Source: Dirofilaria immitis
Taxonomy: Eukaryota > Nematoda > Chromadorea > Rhabditida > Onchocercidae
Assembly: GCA_024305405.1 (NCBI GenBank)
Contig: JAKNDB010000109.1
Span: forward strand, 2,480,001 to 2,544,000
Reading direction: 5' to 3'
Length of the DNA: 64,000 nucleotides
Part shown: piece by piece, positions 27,701-40,295 of the stretch
How positions within the stretch are numbered: the stretch's first letter is position 1
Layout: every line of letters starts with the position of its first letter
Position numbers and translations under genes: made by a program
Notes under the pieces: generated by a model
Seen by the model: only the letters and a program-made list of their open reading frames with translations
Databases searched by the model: none
Told to the model about the DNA's origin: nothing

Positions 27701-28735
27701 CAAATATGCTGTTTTTGAAACGGTTTGTAATTTAACAGTCAGACAATTTTGTATTTCTTATTCAGTTCGGTAACTGGATGTTCGAAATAATTTCCGTGGA
27801 TAACTTTTCAGAATCTTGACTTCGTAATTTGTTTGTAATTTTGAGGGGACGAGAGGCATTGGCACTACTAACATAGCTGGCAAAAATATTGCAAATCCTA
27901 CTTCCTTTATTCGAGCGAGCGCAGATATGCTGAAATATTTGGGACTGGATAATTATGCAAATCTGATCAGTGATTCTTTGTTTATTGCACTGACAGAGCG
28001 AAATGTGCATACTGCTGATATTGGAGGTAAACGTTCCAAATTGAGATTCGAAATCTTGTTGTTTTGCATTAGATTTAAGTAGTAACTTTCATATTTTAAG
28101 TTTTAATCTTGTGTGGTTAGTTGGCTAAGAAATTAGTACTCTTTCGATTTATTTCGAAATAATTAGCTCCATGAATATGAGAGATAGGACTTTCATAAAA
28201 CAAAAGGCAAGTGAAATTATAGTTCGACGTTACTGAGTTTTAGAAGGCGATGCTGATATAAAGATTGATGATTTTTTTGAATAGGAAGTTTTCTACAAAT
28301 ATTTCATAATCTAACTTAATGTCTGCAATGATTACTGTTTCGTAAGAGGTGCTGTAATTAGATAAAATGTAATATCGTGCCTTCACATTTCAGCGTATTG
28401 TGACATATTTTTCATTTACTCCACATATATGAGTTAGATAAATTGTCAGCATGAAAAACTTGGCTTTATGATGACTAAAATAAGTTACTGAAACTTATCT
28501 TTTTCCAGTTTCTATAAGTATTTATAAGTATTTCGTTCATTCAATTTTTGTTGAAGTTTAAGGCGAAATGTTAAATGTATTAAGCTTAAAAAAGAGGCTG
28601 AATTTTTTTAAACGATGGTATGACTTTGCTTTGCTATCCTAAAGAAGTTATATCATAGGTACGGCTAAGACGAGTGAAGTTGTGAGCGCAACGATGGAAA
28701 TAATGGATCAGCTGAGGGATACATATATTGAATGA
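24794..28735 (+). CDS. idhg-1: NAD-dependent isocitrate dehydrogenase, gamma-type regulatory subunit, mitochondrial
   Basis: Subunit of the mitochondrial IDH3 complex (isocitrate to 2-oxoglutarate, TCA cycle). Nine exons (24794-24943, 25371-25478, 25687-25794, 26464-26615, 26864-26932, 27129-27260, 27498-27722, 27846-28026, 28659-28735) give 400 aa. The N-terminus is a basic, acid-poor presequence. Family motifs follow: [75 protein letters not shown] and TADIGG. YANVLHC replaces the YANVRPC of catalytic alpha subunits, so it is a regulatory subunit; VPVDFEE and [10 protein letters not shown] favour gamma over beta. Exon 26864-26932 needs one more A in its five-A run (about 26907-26911); as written it stops just before its donor, while intron phases fit only with the extra base. 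ATG 24794 is the only start giving a targeting peptide. Confidence 0.92.
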
Positions 28736-29431
28736 GTAATGCTTAAAACGATGGGTGGCAAGATGTGCATTTTATTTAGAAAACTCATTGAAATTATCTT
28801 TTTGGTCCGGATTTCTGAATCTTTGTCAGCGGAGTACTGATGGTTTACAGTTATGAGAATTTGCATCTACCTTTAATAAAATTTCTTGACTCTTTATATG
28901 TATTTAAAAAATTTCATTTTTGAAATTTAATGGAATATTTATCATGTGTGTATTTTAGTCTTGAAACATTTTCTTTATTGGGAATAGTGTTCTTTTTGAT
29001 TTTGAAACACTTGCTTTATTAGGAGCAGCGCTATTAATTTGATAAAGCTTCCTTTTGCTTACCCGATTTATTATTTCAAAAATCTGTTCAAAATTGTTAT
29101 GTGCCGTTTGGCACTCTCTTTCATTAGTGTTTGTCGGATCTAGAGACTCACTTTTTGCTTAACTGGTAAATGCTTCTCATCATTTATTAGCGTTGTCATC
29201 TCGAATATTCATATAAACACACATACCTTTTCCACTAATTGCTTTACGCCAGTGTTGTTGATTCACTGCCTAAAGAGAACTTGCTTCCATTATATAGTTT
29301 TTGAGCCCATATTAAATAAAAAAATATCCAATTCACTAAATCGAAAATTAGTGCTTGTATATAAATAGCTTTAGTTTCACCAATGATGACAAGTCATCTC
29401 CGTTTTTCGACCACTTCGAGTACGACTGGAT
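28736..29431. other. Non-coding stretch after idhg-1, with imperfect duplication
   Basis: No coding signal. Around 28958-29033 two diverged copies of a roughly 40-bp unit stand side by side, both containing a TTGAAACA-T-CTTTATT-GGA core. This looks like a small tandem duplication in the 3' flank. Confidence 0.4.
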
Positions 29432-31468
29432 GCTTTGCGGACAAACCTATTCCATCCTTATCACTCTTTCTGCGATAATTTTCAGGTGAGTTTCTGCTTA
29501 TGAAAACTATTCAAACATAATTATAGTATTTATTTACCGAATTATTATTAGTCAATTTGCAGACAAGGAATTTTATATGTAGTATTTATTGTTAGATATA
29601 CCCACTGACTTATTATTAAGTAAATCTAAGATGTGTAAGAAATTCATGGCATTCGTTTAGGAACTGAAACCATTTGACTTGAAAATTTTCAAAATCTCCA
29701 TGGCTTTTATATGGAGCATATTCGTAGATTGCATACCAAATAAGGGATAAGATGTCTTTCTCATATTTTGTAATTTTGAATTTTTGGTGGCGTAGTTGTT
29801 TTTAAGAATATATTCTATCTGTTATTTGTATAAGGATTAATGTTGTCTTTACAATTGGCCGTTAAATACAATTTCTACTATACTGGATTACTAAAGAAAG
29901 AATGATAATATGTGAGCATAATATGTGTGATTCAACCAACGCAGTTAATCAAATCATGCCACTTTATTTGTTTAAATAGATTAGTAAAATGTATCTCTAC
30001 TTATGGCTGTTCGTTTACTCATTAATGGTCATGTTTACATGCTTCTATATTTATTTATTATTCGTTCTTTTTCTTTGAATGCCAGAAATTATTTTTGGAA
30101 CTTTTTAATTTTCTTGGCGATATCAGTCCTTTTTATTTTATGTCGCCATTTTAAGATTCATTTGTAATTTTTGATCATTAAAGGCGTATACTATGATGAT
30201 ATTTTTATTTAGGAAATTGTGAGTGTTACTTATCGGTAGTACTTGAGTTCGTTCTATCTAAATCCTTTTCCTTTTTAATTATTGTTCTCAGTCTTTTAGA
30301 GCAAAGGTTTACAAACTGATCTGATGCTGAAAACATCGGTTCGTGTGATTTTTGAATTATATTTACTTTCTTAGATTCCTCTTCGATCTTCAGTTTGTAT
30401 TATAAATGCACAATTCCACTGGTTCTTTTCAGTTGCACTTTCGTTGATGAATGGCATATGGACTGTTATTTTTTCATCTGTTAATCTTTCATTTCGCTAA
30501 AAATATATTTATTGACTTTATTTGGTCGAGCGTAATCTGTATTCTATATCGGATAAATATAGCTGGAGTCGTATTTCCGATTTGTAGGTTGAGTTTAGTG
30601 CTCAAAAAGATCATGTATTAAATATATAATAGAAATGGGAAATTAATAATCATGGAAATAAGCGATTATACTAATTTTCCATCGAAAGCAACTAGTTCGT
30701 TTACTCCACTATAATAGAGGTATAGTGGATTTTTGCAAATTATGACAACAGTAATCGAATTGAATTCTACTTCGGGGATTCGAGTGATCTCTGTTGAAGC
30801 TTCAAGAAAACGACGGGAATTATATCATCGGTTTCCAGGCAAATTAGTGCTTAAAACTTATTTTTATTGTCATCATTGATAATATGTATAGTATATTCAC
30901 GCTATTTTCAATTCAAGTCTGCCGTATGGTTTCAGTAGAATTATCTTCAGTTCTTAAATAATTCAAAATAGTTTGTTCCTGAAAAAATATGAAAGTAAAA
31001 TAGGGATTCAGAGTCATATGGCGAAGGAGGAAGCGCTCTTTAGCATGCAAATTATTTTTGTGGCCATAATCGTAAATTTAGAATTGCTTTCAGCTATGCT
31101 GCTCTTGATACTATAGAAAAAAATGAATTTGCAGGACAAACTCTGCCGCAATTTCACTGTGGGACGAAGAATCACGAAATAATGCATGGTAACTTTGCAA
31201 ACAAATTTCATTTCTCAGTGCGTTATTAAGCCGATCTTAGAAAAAACATGATGGTTTTTCCGAAAATATTCAGAAAATTATGCTTCAAAAAATTTTCCAG
31301 GGAAATTTGGCAACATCTCAGTTATTTCCATGGCGTACTATATCACATAAGCAAACTCGTCATTATGAACAGCGAAAACCGGAACATCACATAGTGCTGC
31401 GATCTGCAAACCATTTCAAGAATTGTTATTTCTCACCAATCCAGTGTGTACTTGTTGAAGAGCAATAA
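29432..31468 (+). other. Possible small secreted-protein gene or gene fragments, unidentified
   Basis: Several weak plus-strand signals fall in order. (1) ATG 29432 opens 18 codons of a signal-peptide-like start (MLCGQTYSILITLSAIIF) ending at a strong donor CAG|GTGAGT. (2) At 30743 an open segment MTTVIELNSTSGIRVIS continues with basic residues. (3) At 31018/31045 a hydrophobic leader (MQIIFVAIIVNLELL) runs, with one extra T, into a polar stretch containing LPQFHCGTKNHEIMHG. (4) After TTTTCCAG at 31301 an open segment runs to TAA at 31468. I cannot join them in one phase-consistent model and recognise no family. Chance is quite possible. Confidence 0.2.
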
Positions 31469-34400
31469 CAATTAAAATTATTTTTATCATCTGGAAAATT
31501 AATGATCGCTACAGTCGGTCACTTTTAAAAAAATTGAAGCATCATTAGTACTTTCGCAGAAATGTGAACTTGATTGTTTTTAAAAGTTTGAAGAGATTAA
31601 ACTTTAACCGTTGTTCATGACGCTGAAGGCAGGTCTCGAGAAATTGGATAATATACTATTTAATGTTACTATTCCATAAAAATCATTATAGTCAAACTTC
31701 TTAATAAACAAGCAGCTGAAGTTTGATCACCGTACAATTCCATATGATTTAGTGATTCCGTATAATCATAAATCAAATTTACTGTCATGCAAAGTTCGAG
31801 TTACCTCCATGTCAATTTCCTAAGAAACTCAACAGCAAGAACTGCACTGCACTGCTGCCAATTTTTGCTTATGAAAAAATTACTCATAGCTGAATGACAT
31901 GACTCTACATTTTCTCTCAATTAACTTATTATTGGGAGCTTTCTAGATCTTTAACAAAAAGCAAAATACGTGGATATCATGCCTCTATCGATATCTTCAA
32001 AAGATGCCGATTATCAAATGTTATTGTTGCACTTTAATTTATTGCTGATTTAAAATTTGAAATTTTCAACATTGCTGGTTTCATAGTCAGAAGACAATAA
32101 AAATGCCATCTAATAAGGCTTCATAAAATAGTTAAGAAGAATATATTTAAAGTTTTCTAAACGTCTCAACAAGTATTAGTTCAAAGAACATAGGCTGGAT
32201 AAAAGAACTGATTAGTGGCTCTTCGAGTCAACAAGAAATTTTTTTGATAGAATTCTTCAATTTTTTCGATCTAAACAATTGTTTCTTTATTGGTATCTGT
32301 ATATTGAGCTAGGGAACAAGAAATAAATTTGTAAAAAGCTTTTCCTTATCTCAAATAAGCATACTTGGAGCAAATTTTTTAAGTTGGTTGTTTTCGAAGT
32401 TACACTACGAGTTGAAATGCTTCCGTGATTTAAATTTTGTAAGCGAAATTTTAAATTGTTTGGGTTTTCTTCAAATAAATCGTTTTTAGCAATGTTTGGA
32501 ACTATGTAAAATATCTTTTTATCGCCTAATTTTTTTCTACTTTTGATTACTGGAACAAATGCTAAAATTTACTTTTTGACCTATTGCATTATGCACCAAG
32601 TAAATTAAATTAGATCAACTGTAATGATTAGGATACTACTCATGATGCACCGAAAATTTTGAATTTTGTATCCTTCCATTGGTGTAAGCATTGCAGGGCT
32701 GGATTTCAACATTCTATAAGGAAAATTCTAATTAATAAAAGTTAAATGAAACTTTCCAGTTGAAGTGCAGCACAAAGATTCCAATTTAAGCAATAAAGAT
32801 TTATTAAATGAATCCAGCGTAGCTGCCTTCATTGTCCCTACTCTATTCCTTCCCAAAACTTTTCCAAGCGTTATTAACGTCTTCCTACAAATGTTTCATT
32901 GGTTTCAACAAAATGACAATGATAATAGGTTTTTGAACATACTGAGGATTTGCTTTTTATTATTTCCTCGTTTAGTGAAACTATGTGAAATGTATGTTTA
33001 GATTTATCCAACTTTTGTGCAGCTAATACTCTGGAAAGTTTTAAAAAATAACTTATGATTCTATTACATTGATTTGATAAAACTAATTTTTTAATTTCAC
33101 TAAATTAGAAGTCATATTACCTAATTATGCATGTTTAATATATACCTAGTTTTTTCTTTCTTTTCTTTACTTTTATGCTATATTGAAAAATCAATAAATT
33201 CACTGAATATGAACTAATTTATTAGAGTTAATTTCCTAACTACTAAGATACCCACTCGGGAAATTAATTTTATTGCGGCATATCTTCCAATGCTGACTAA
33301 TTGCGTGCTATATATCGAAACATGTGAACTACTTCAAACGCACAGAGCAAGCCAATAATTTACTTTGTTACCTATCGTGTGACAATTAAGATACTAGTAG
33401 TTCGAACAGATTACCTTCATTTGGGCAGTATTTCACGCCGTTCTTTTCGCCTATCGGAAACTGGGTCTTTGGGGTTAAATTTTTGAAAAGATTATTTCCT
33501 TTATTGCCTTATTGAATTAGAGGTGTGTAAAAGAGCTGATGAATTATGATGGGAAATTTCTCACGTCTGTCATATCAAATTTTCCCTGATTGAAGAGCTA
33601 CAGTGATATTTGTAATAACGTCAAACGGAAAGAAAAATAAAATTCCAATAAGGCTTTTTAATCAAATCGAACTATCTGAATATTACGAAATTTGTTGCAA
33701 GAAAAGTAATTATTTCAGCTCATGCGTTCTTCGCTGTTTATTAATACCATAAGAATTTTGGTATAGGCTTATGACATTATCCCACATTATCCCATGCATT
33801 CGTTTGTCAGTTAATTCATCCGTCGTCCATGTCACATTTGTTTTTCTTAACAGCTTGATTAGAAAAAATCTAATAATTCGCTCTATTCCTCCTTTAATTC
33901 GAAATACATTCATATCAATTCATTTTGCTTGTTCCTTCATTTTCCGCTTCATTTAGAATTAAAGTATTAATTAATTTTTGAAATTTCATGGAAACAAAAA
34001 GTAAATTTTTTTCTTATTTGACACTAATGCTGTTGGAGAGAAAATGTATCACTTAGAATTCCTCGGTCCTCTTTATCATACCTGATTGTTGACATCATTA
34101 CATCCTAAGCTATGATACAGAAAATAACATTTAAAAAAATGCTAAAATTGTTACAGAAAAATGACGACATTTATTTTATCCTCCTTGTTTAGAATTAGCA
34201 CAACAACACAATGAGACAGAGAAAAGTGAGATTTCATCATTTCTTTTCTCTATACTTCAGCAAGATCAATCTTTCTCAAATAATCCTTACTGCTGCAAAA
34301 ACTAATACTTGATAAAACTTGAATTCCTTAGGCAACATCCGTAAATAAATTTACATCCATCTATGCAATTTATGAAATTTTCGTTTCTAAAGTAAAAAGA

Positions 34401-36705
34401 AATGATCATATCCTCGATAATGGCATATTTTCAATGAGATGTGAAATTACCGTGCCATCAAATTCTTGCAACAAAATGAATTGTCATAGAATTTTGAATG
34501 CTTGACTTGTTAAATATCTAAATATTTAAGCAACAGTTTTTTTTTCTTTCAACAATAATTTATATAAAGGAAGAAGTTAGTAAAATGTAATTACAATAAC
34601 GAAAATAAACTTTCAAAAAGAAAATCTTGAATGAAAAAGAACGCATCTTGTAGGATGAGCTCAATCTTTTATTAAAGTGCTCATTTACTCTCATATTCAA
34701 GTGGACATCAATGCGGTATAAACAAATCTATAGAGTTGTAAAATAGCACATTAAAGCTGAATGTGGAAAAGTATAAAATACAAAAGCAATTTTTATTCAT
34801 CAGTAAATCAGAACAGTGTACTGCTTATATACTAACTTATTATATGAATGTAATCTCTTAAAAATGAAAAAGAAAAAAAAAACTTGTTGATCATTTTTTT
34901 AGCAGATTTCTCGATGGAATCTTTTTTTTTTTTGCCTTTTCTCAAAAAAGTTGAGCTATGAATAATGTGGCATAACAAGACAGATAATTTTAATCTCGCC
35001 TTTTCTATACGTACAATGAATTTAACCATTTTTAGAATACTGTGCGGCCATTTTCTGTTCGCATACAGAAACTGCTTCGCTTATGAAGTTTTCCAACAGT
35101 TTCTAATCAATTACTATAACAACGAATAGCAACGACAAAATCATCTATATAAATTCGAGTCAAGAAAAAAAAAGATAAGAACAGAAGTAAATAGTAATAA
35201 CGATGTACTGTCACTTTTAGAACTTCATCCTTTTTATTTCCTTCAAAACTTCTAGATTTTTCCCTAATTTATTATCTATCATTGGGATATTCAATAATCA
35301 TACTTTTTATTGAAAACGTAGATTTACTCAAATCGCTGCATAAATTACTACGATTTTTCTTGGAGATGATTCAGATAATATGCTGAAGTATTCATTAAGT
35401 TTATGGCAAGGTAATGAAGTATCTTATATCCATGCATTCGTATTATTCGTTTCTTTTGCAATTTGAAGGTATTGAAAAATGTAATATTCGATTTTTATTT
35501 TGTGCCATTTACATTTTAACATAATACATGAAAGCATGGGATTTTCGAGAGCACTTATGATAATTAAATGTGCTATATTCGGAAAACTGCTTAACTGTAT
35601 TAAATCAGTTACACTGATTTTTGCAGTATTGAACTATTGAAATTACATAATGCAAAATATCACATTTCTATGAAGTATCCAGAACTCATATTCAAGCCAC
35701 TGACGGCAGTAAGTATTATTAATAAGAAGTATATCACATAGCAACCTTTTCATTCTTAATTTTAAAGGCAGAAGAAAAGGTAGCATACATCAATGTGTAT
35801 ATGAAAAAAATTCACGAACTTTTCCACTGTTGAATTTGTCACTTATTAATTCACCAATAATTATGTCATTCATACACACAGTTTAATTTGGTATAAAATT
35901 CAGGAAAGCTTAAAATTAAAGATAATCTATTTCGTTGTACTGACAAATGAAATGATTTCTCCTTAACTTTTTTCCTTATTCTAAGTTTTATTAGTTTCTA
36001 AAGAAAAATAATTGTATTACAATATATTATATATATTGCAATATAGATCAACAAAATATTTTATAATTCAGACGAGAGTTTAAATGATTTTAATGTTAAT
36101 ACTCACAGGGAATGATTCTGAAATAATCTACTGTTAATTTATTCTTTCTCTTACAAAATGTTTAGTAATCTATTAGATTACAAAAGATTTCGTGAAGTTT
36201 TGTGGCAGGATGCGATTTACAATGTCTTGCTTAGAATCTCGACACTGCAAAAAATAACTAATGTCATGTAAAATTGAAAAGAGTATGCAAGGATGGCTTT
36301 TGAAATTAGACTTGTGCGCAGCAGAAATTTTTCGCATTATTTGCTACAATGTAATATTTCATATATTTTGTCTCGATAGATCGATCAATCTTCTATGACA
36401 TGTCACTCTCAAAGAGTTCGTTTCAGCTTTTGTATTCACGCAATTTATGTCGTCGATTCCATTTAACTAATGTGAATCGTCTCTTCCATTTTTTCTCTTT
36501 GAGTTGTTTGATTTAAGCGTGTTATTGCAATAAACACATTGTTTTTCAAGAAAAATTTATAAACATTTTTACGCTGCTGATATTTTTATGAAACTCACCG
36601 ATAGTCCAGCCAATCAATACATGCAAGGAATTTTTTAAATGATTAGTTATTGCCTGTACGCGATTGAGCTGCAACGCTTATACTATTATAAAAATATTTT
36701 GTAAT
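31469..36705. other. Gene-poor stretch
   Basis: Over 5 kb without supportable coding content. Open frames at 32765-33001 (plus) and 33710-33956 (both strands) lack splice context or any recognisable motif. Composition is AT-rich with many homopolymer runs. Confidence 0.5.
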
Positions 36706-37588
36706 AGTTCTTGACTTAGGTCCTTTACTTAGGCGCATAGCGATGAATCTCTCACCTTGAAAATTAACAAGATATCTACCTTCTCCTCGACACCTTTCTG
36801 TCATCAAGCACTCTAAGCCATATATTCGGGGTGAAACTGCGCAAACTCCATGTCTTCAAGTGGCAATCCAGCCCTTACCACCATACCATTACCATCACCT
36901 GTGCAGGTGTGTGCCCTCGTTGTAGAAAAGTAAATACGTCCACATCCACCTGTTGCTAATACCACCGAATGTGCGCGAAATTTATGCAGTGTACCATCGC
37001 ATAGTGATCAGGCAAAAACTTCACAGGAAGCCCCAGTTTTGTTGTCCATGATTAGATCAATTACATTACAAAGTATTCAACAAAAATTCAGTATTGGATT
37101 TAAGAGAATGCTGATATAGAGTGTGAAGGATTGCATGCCCAGTTTTGTCTACCGCTGCACAAGTACGCTGAGCTAATTTTCCTTTACTAAAGTGAGTTGT
37201 CATTCCACCAAAAGAATGTTGGTATATTGTGCCTTTTTTTCCGTACAAGAAAAAGGCACATCGAAATTTTCAAATTCAATAACAGTCTTAGCAGCGTTTT
37301 TACAAAGATATTCTATTGTATCTTGATCACTAAGCCAATCTAACCCTTTTATTCTATCATATGCATGCCAGCTCCAATCGTCCTCAGCAATATTTCCTAA
37401 AGCTGCACTGATTCCATCCTGCGCTGTAACTGTATGACTGAGCATAGGAAAGATCTTAGAGATAGAAGCAACTGAAAAATTAGTTGCAGCTATTCCAAGT
37501 GCAAGTGTTGCTCTAAGCTCTTCTACACCTGCACCTACTATTATTACATCAACTGATGTTCTATAATTGCGTATGCCGACTTATACAT
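36706..37588 (-). pseudogene. sdhA: Decayed bacterial-type sdhA 5' half: probable nuclear Wolbachia transfer
   Basis: Continuous, intron-less similarity to the N-terminal half (about 300 residues) of the succinate dehydrogenase flavoprotein, beginning at a bacterial-style start ([12 protein letters not shown] at 37588 with AGG upstream). Recognisable pieces: VIIVGAG (FAD-binding GxG), [104 protein letters not shown] and [13 protein letters not shown] are the alphaproteobacterial form rather than the animal SDHA form (GGQS, [20 protein letters not shown]). Breaks: several one-base losses in A/T runs, a five-base insertion near 37045, a TGA replacing Trp before SLCDG, a four-base loss at FHP-TGIYG, further stops, and complete loss of similarity below about 36706. 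It cannot be functional. The host mitochondrial sdha gene, which has introns, is a different locus. Confidence 0.85.
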
Positions 37589-40295
37589 ATTTGCTTACCT
37601 ATAACTATAGATATTTTGTAATATCACAGAGGTAGAAACAAATCTGTACTAGTTTCCAGCTTCTGTAGATAAAAATAAGGGAAAGAAAAGAAAAAGAAAA
37701 AGTGGCAATTTAATCTAATGGATATAAGATTGATTGAGAGTTGAGACTATTGCAGCACTTAAAGAGTAAGTTATTTAGGCATCTAATTTACTATAACGAG
37801 CAAGGAAGGGATTATATTATGCAACTTGAAAAAGTAACTAGTTAGGGCTGACTTAATATTTAATATTGCTCATATGTTTTTGGAAGTTATATTGAATATT
37901 TGTGAGATTGATAAACACGAAATTTTTGAAAGATTGCACAATGGAAAAAAATAAGATGACAGCAAGTGAGCATTGAAACCGGAGACATCTTTCGGTGAAT
38001 TTAGTTCAACAAAAAAGTAACAGAAGTTCATTTAGATTTTGTACAGCTGTTCAGCAAGTTTGACTAGAACTAGTGAACCTGGAACTATACTTGCTGTTAT
38101 TTGACTTTAATGGGTTTTGGAATGATATTTTTCACTTTTTTTTTATTTGACTACCCTCAAAAGATTCAATTTTCCTTCTTACAATGCACATTCACTTCTA
38201 AGAAGAAATTGTGGGTAAAAAATTGGCTAATGACGGACATGAATTTGTAAAAAAAAATGAAATTTTACAAACTATATAGCATTTCAAATTTAAAATTTAT
38301 TTTGTCATTTTGAAATACTTTTTCTTATTTTTAACCGAAATCTTTTCATTTTTTTCTACTCTTATTTATCATTATCGAATAATGAGCGATTATATTGAAC
38401 TAGGGACACTACTAATCGGCATACACTTAGATAACGCGCTTATCTTGCAAGAAAGGATTTTAGGAATTAAAAATTTTCGTGAACAATTGAGCATGAAAAA
38501 TAATTTGGTCCGGCAGCTACTCTTTTCTACAACATCCAAATAGCGATAATTTCAATTCATCTACATACTTTTCTTTCAAGAAAGTGCTGCTGAATGACAT
38601 ATTTTTCTTAACCGTTTTATTAAATGTTTCAATCGCCTTTGCCGATAATGAAGCAAGGAAGTATTACCATATGCTGTGGAAACTTGAGATAAATGAATGA
38701 ATTATATAAAACACACAGAGAAATAAGCATTATTTGCTTCTTATATCCAAATCTTTTTCTCTATTTTTTTAAATTTTAGAATGAATAATTAATCGTTCTT
38801 GTATATGTATCAGGATATTTCCATTTTATAAATTGCGCAATTGAAGCCACCCCCAAGGTCAGCGATGATTCTGTGGAAAAGCTATTTCATATATATTTGG
38901 AGTGAACCATTTGTGAAATTTCCTTTCTTTTAATTTGGCTGTATTGTTTGAAATAAGATCGTCAAAGAAATTATTAGATTTTTATTCATCCAAATCGGTG
39001 TCTTTCTCTTTCATCCTAGAATCAGGAACTCCTCATTATTTTGTTTTTTGCAGAATGGGAGAATTTGCCAAGTTGTAAAAAATGTTTGAAGCAAATTGAC
39101 TAGTAAATTACTCGAACAAAATTATGTGCTATAGAATCAAAAAAAAGTCAGAAGCATTCAGTCCAACTACATACTGGTTCATCCCCATATCGATGTTAGG
39201 GGTGCAGAAGAAATTAACAAAATTGAAAGACAGCCTCTGAGCTCAGAGCAAGTTGTCATGAATGCTCATCCAGATAATGTCTTTCCTTCCATTCCTTGAA
39301 ATTAATCGAAAAAGTGTCTTCATAAACTATTACATTTGCCATTTGCCCTCAATTAAAGAAATCAGCAACATTGAAGACCAACAAAGCTAATAATAAAACA
39401 AATTAGCGGGCGAACAACGCATATTATCATTGAAAAAGGTCAAAACAATATCTTCACAAACTATTACATTTACTCATCTCCTACATTTTCAGTCTTTCTT
39501 TATTAGAAAGCAAAATTTCCAATAAAATTTCAGATAACAGAACGGCCATCTCGAAACACGTCTCGAAATAACATCTGAATTATTCTAATTTATTTGTACT
39601 GTTTATATATGTACCATCACGAGTCTGTTGGCAGTTGCCATATGACTGGAGAGGCGGAAATTGTTATCAAATTTCTTCACACATTTTCTTTTCAGGTGAA
39701 AATTTCAAAACTAATAAAACAAAAATTTGTTTATTTCTTTTAGATTAAGCAAAAATTGGAGCCAATTTATTTAATTATACGAATTTATGTAAGGGTTTTG
39801 CTTAAAAGAGCGTTTATCATGGAATCATCTTATGGAAACTCGTTCGATAGTTGTGCGTTACTGTGCAGTTTCCAATCAAGTTACTTATTGTTTGCTTTTG
39901 TATCTAAAAGCTTTACTAGAATAATTTTATTTTGAAGATTTCCTTTTTTATCAAATGTTCTCTAAAATTAAATGGGTGAAAAAAGTTCACTTTCAAAAAA
40001 GTTCTAATAAAGTCTAATGAAGCACACGAAGCAAAAAAAAGGTAGACGACCTTTAAAATTTGCCTATACAGTGCTAAGAGTTTCTTAACACTCCAGAACT
40101 AGGATTAATATCGGAAATTTTTTCTATATCTAATTTTACCAAGTTTGTAACAGGAATCTACGGTCTTATGGATAGTGCAATTAAAAGCAGTGCTTGGATG
40201 TAATATGTTATATGTGATATATTGTAACATGTCATGCTGATAAATGTAAATTAATTTTAAAATCAAGTACATCGTAGTCAAAAATTTTAATGCAG
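37589..40295. other. Flank between sdhA remnant and GPCR exons; possible TM1 piece
   Basis: Mostly without coding signal. At 38382-38543 the plus strand is open for MSDYIELGTLLIGIHLD and about 35 more residues. IELGTLLIGI followed by a polar stretch resembles the first transmembrane helix of nematode peptide GPCRs and might belong to the broken receptor at 40.3-42.8 kb, but no TM2 exon could be found between them. Confidence 0.3.
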
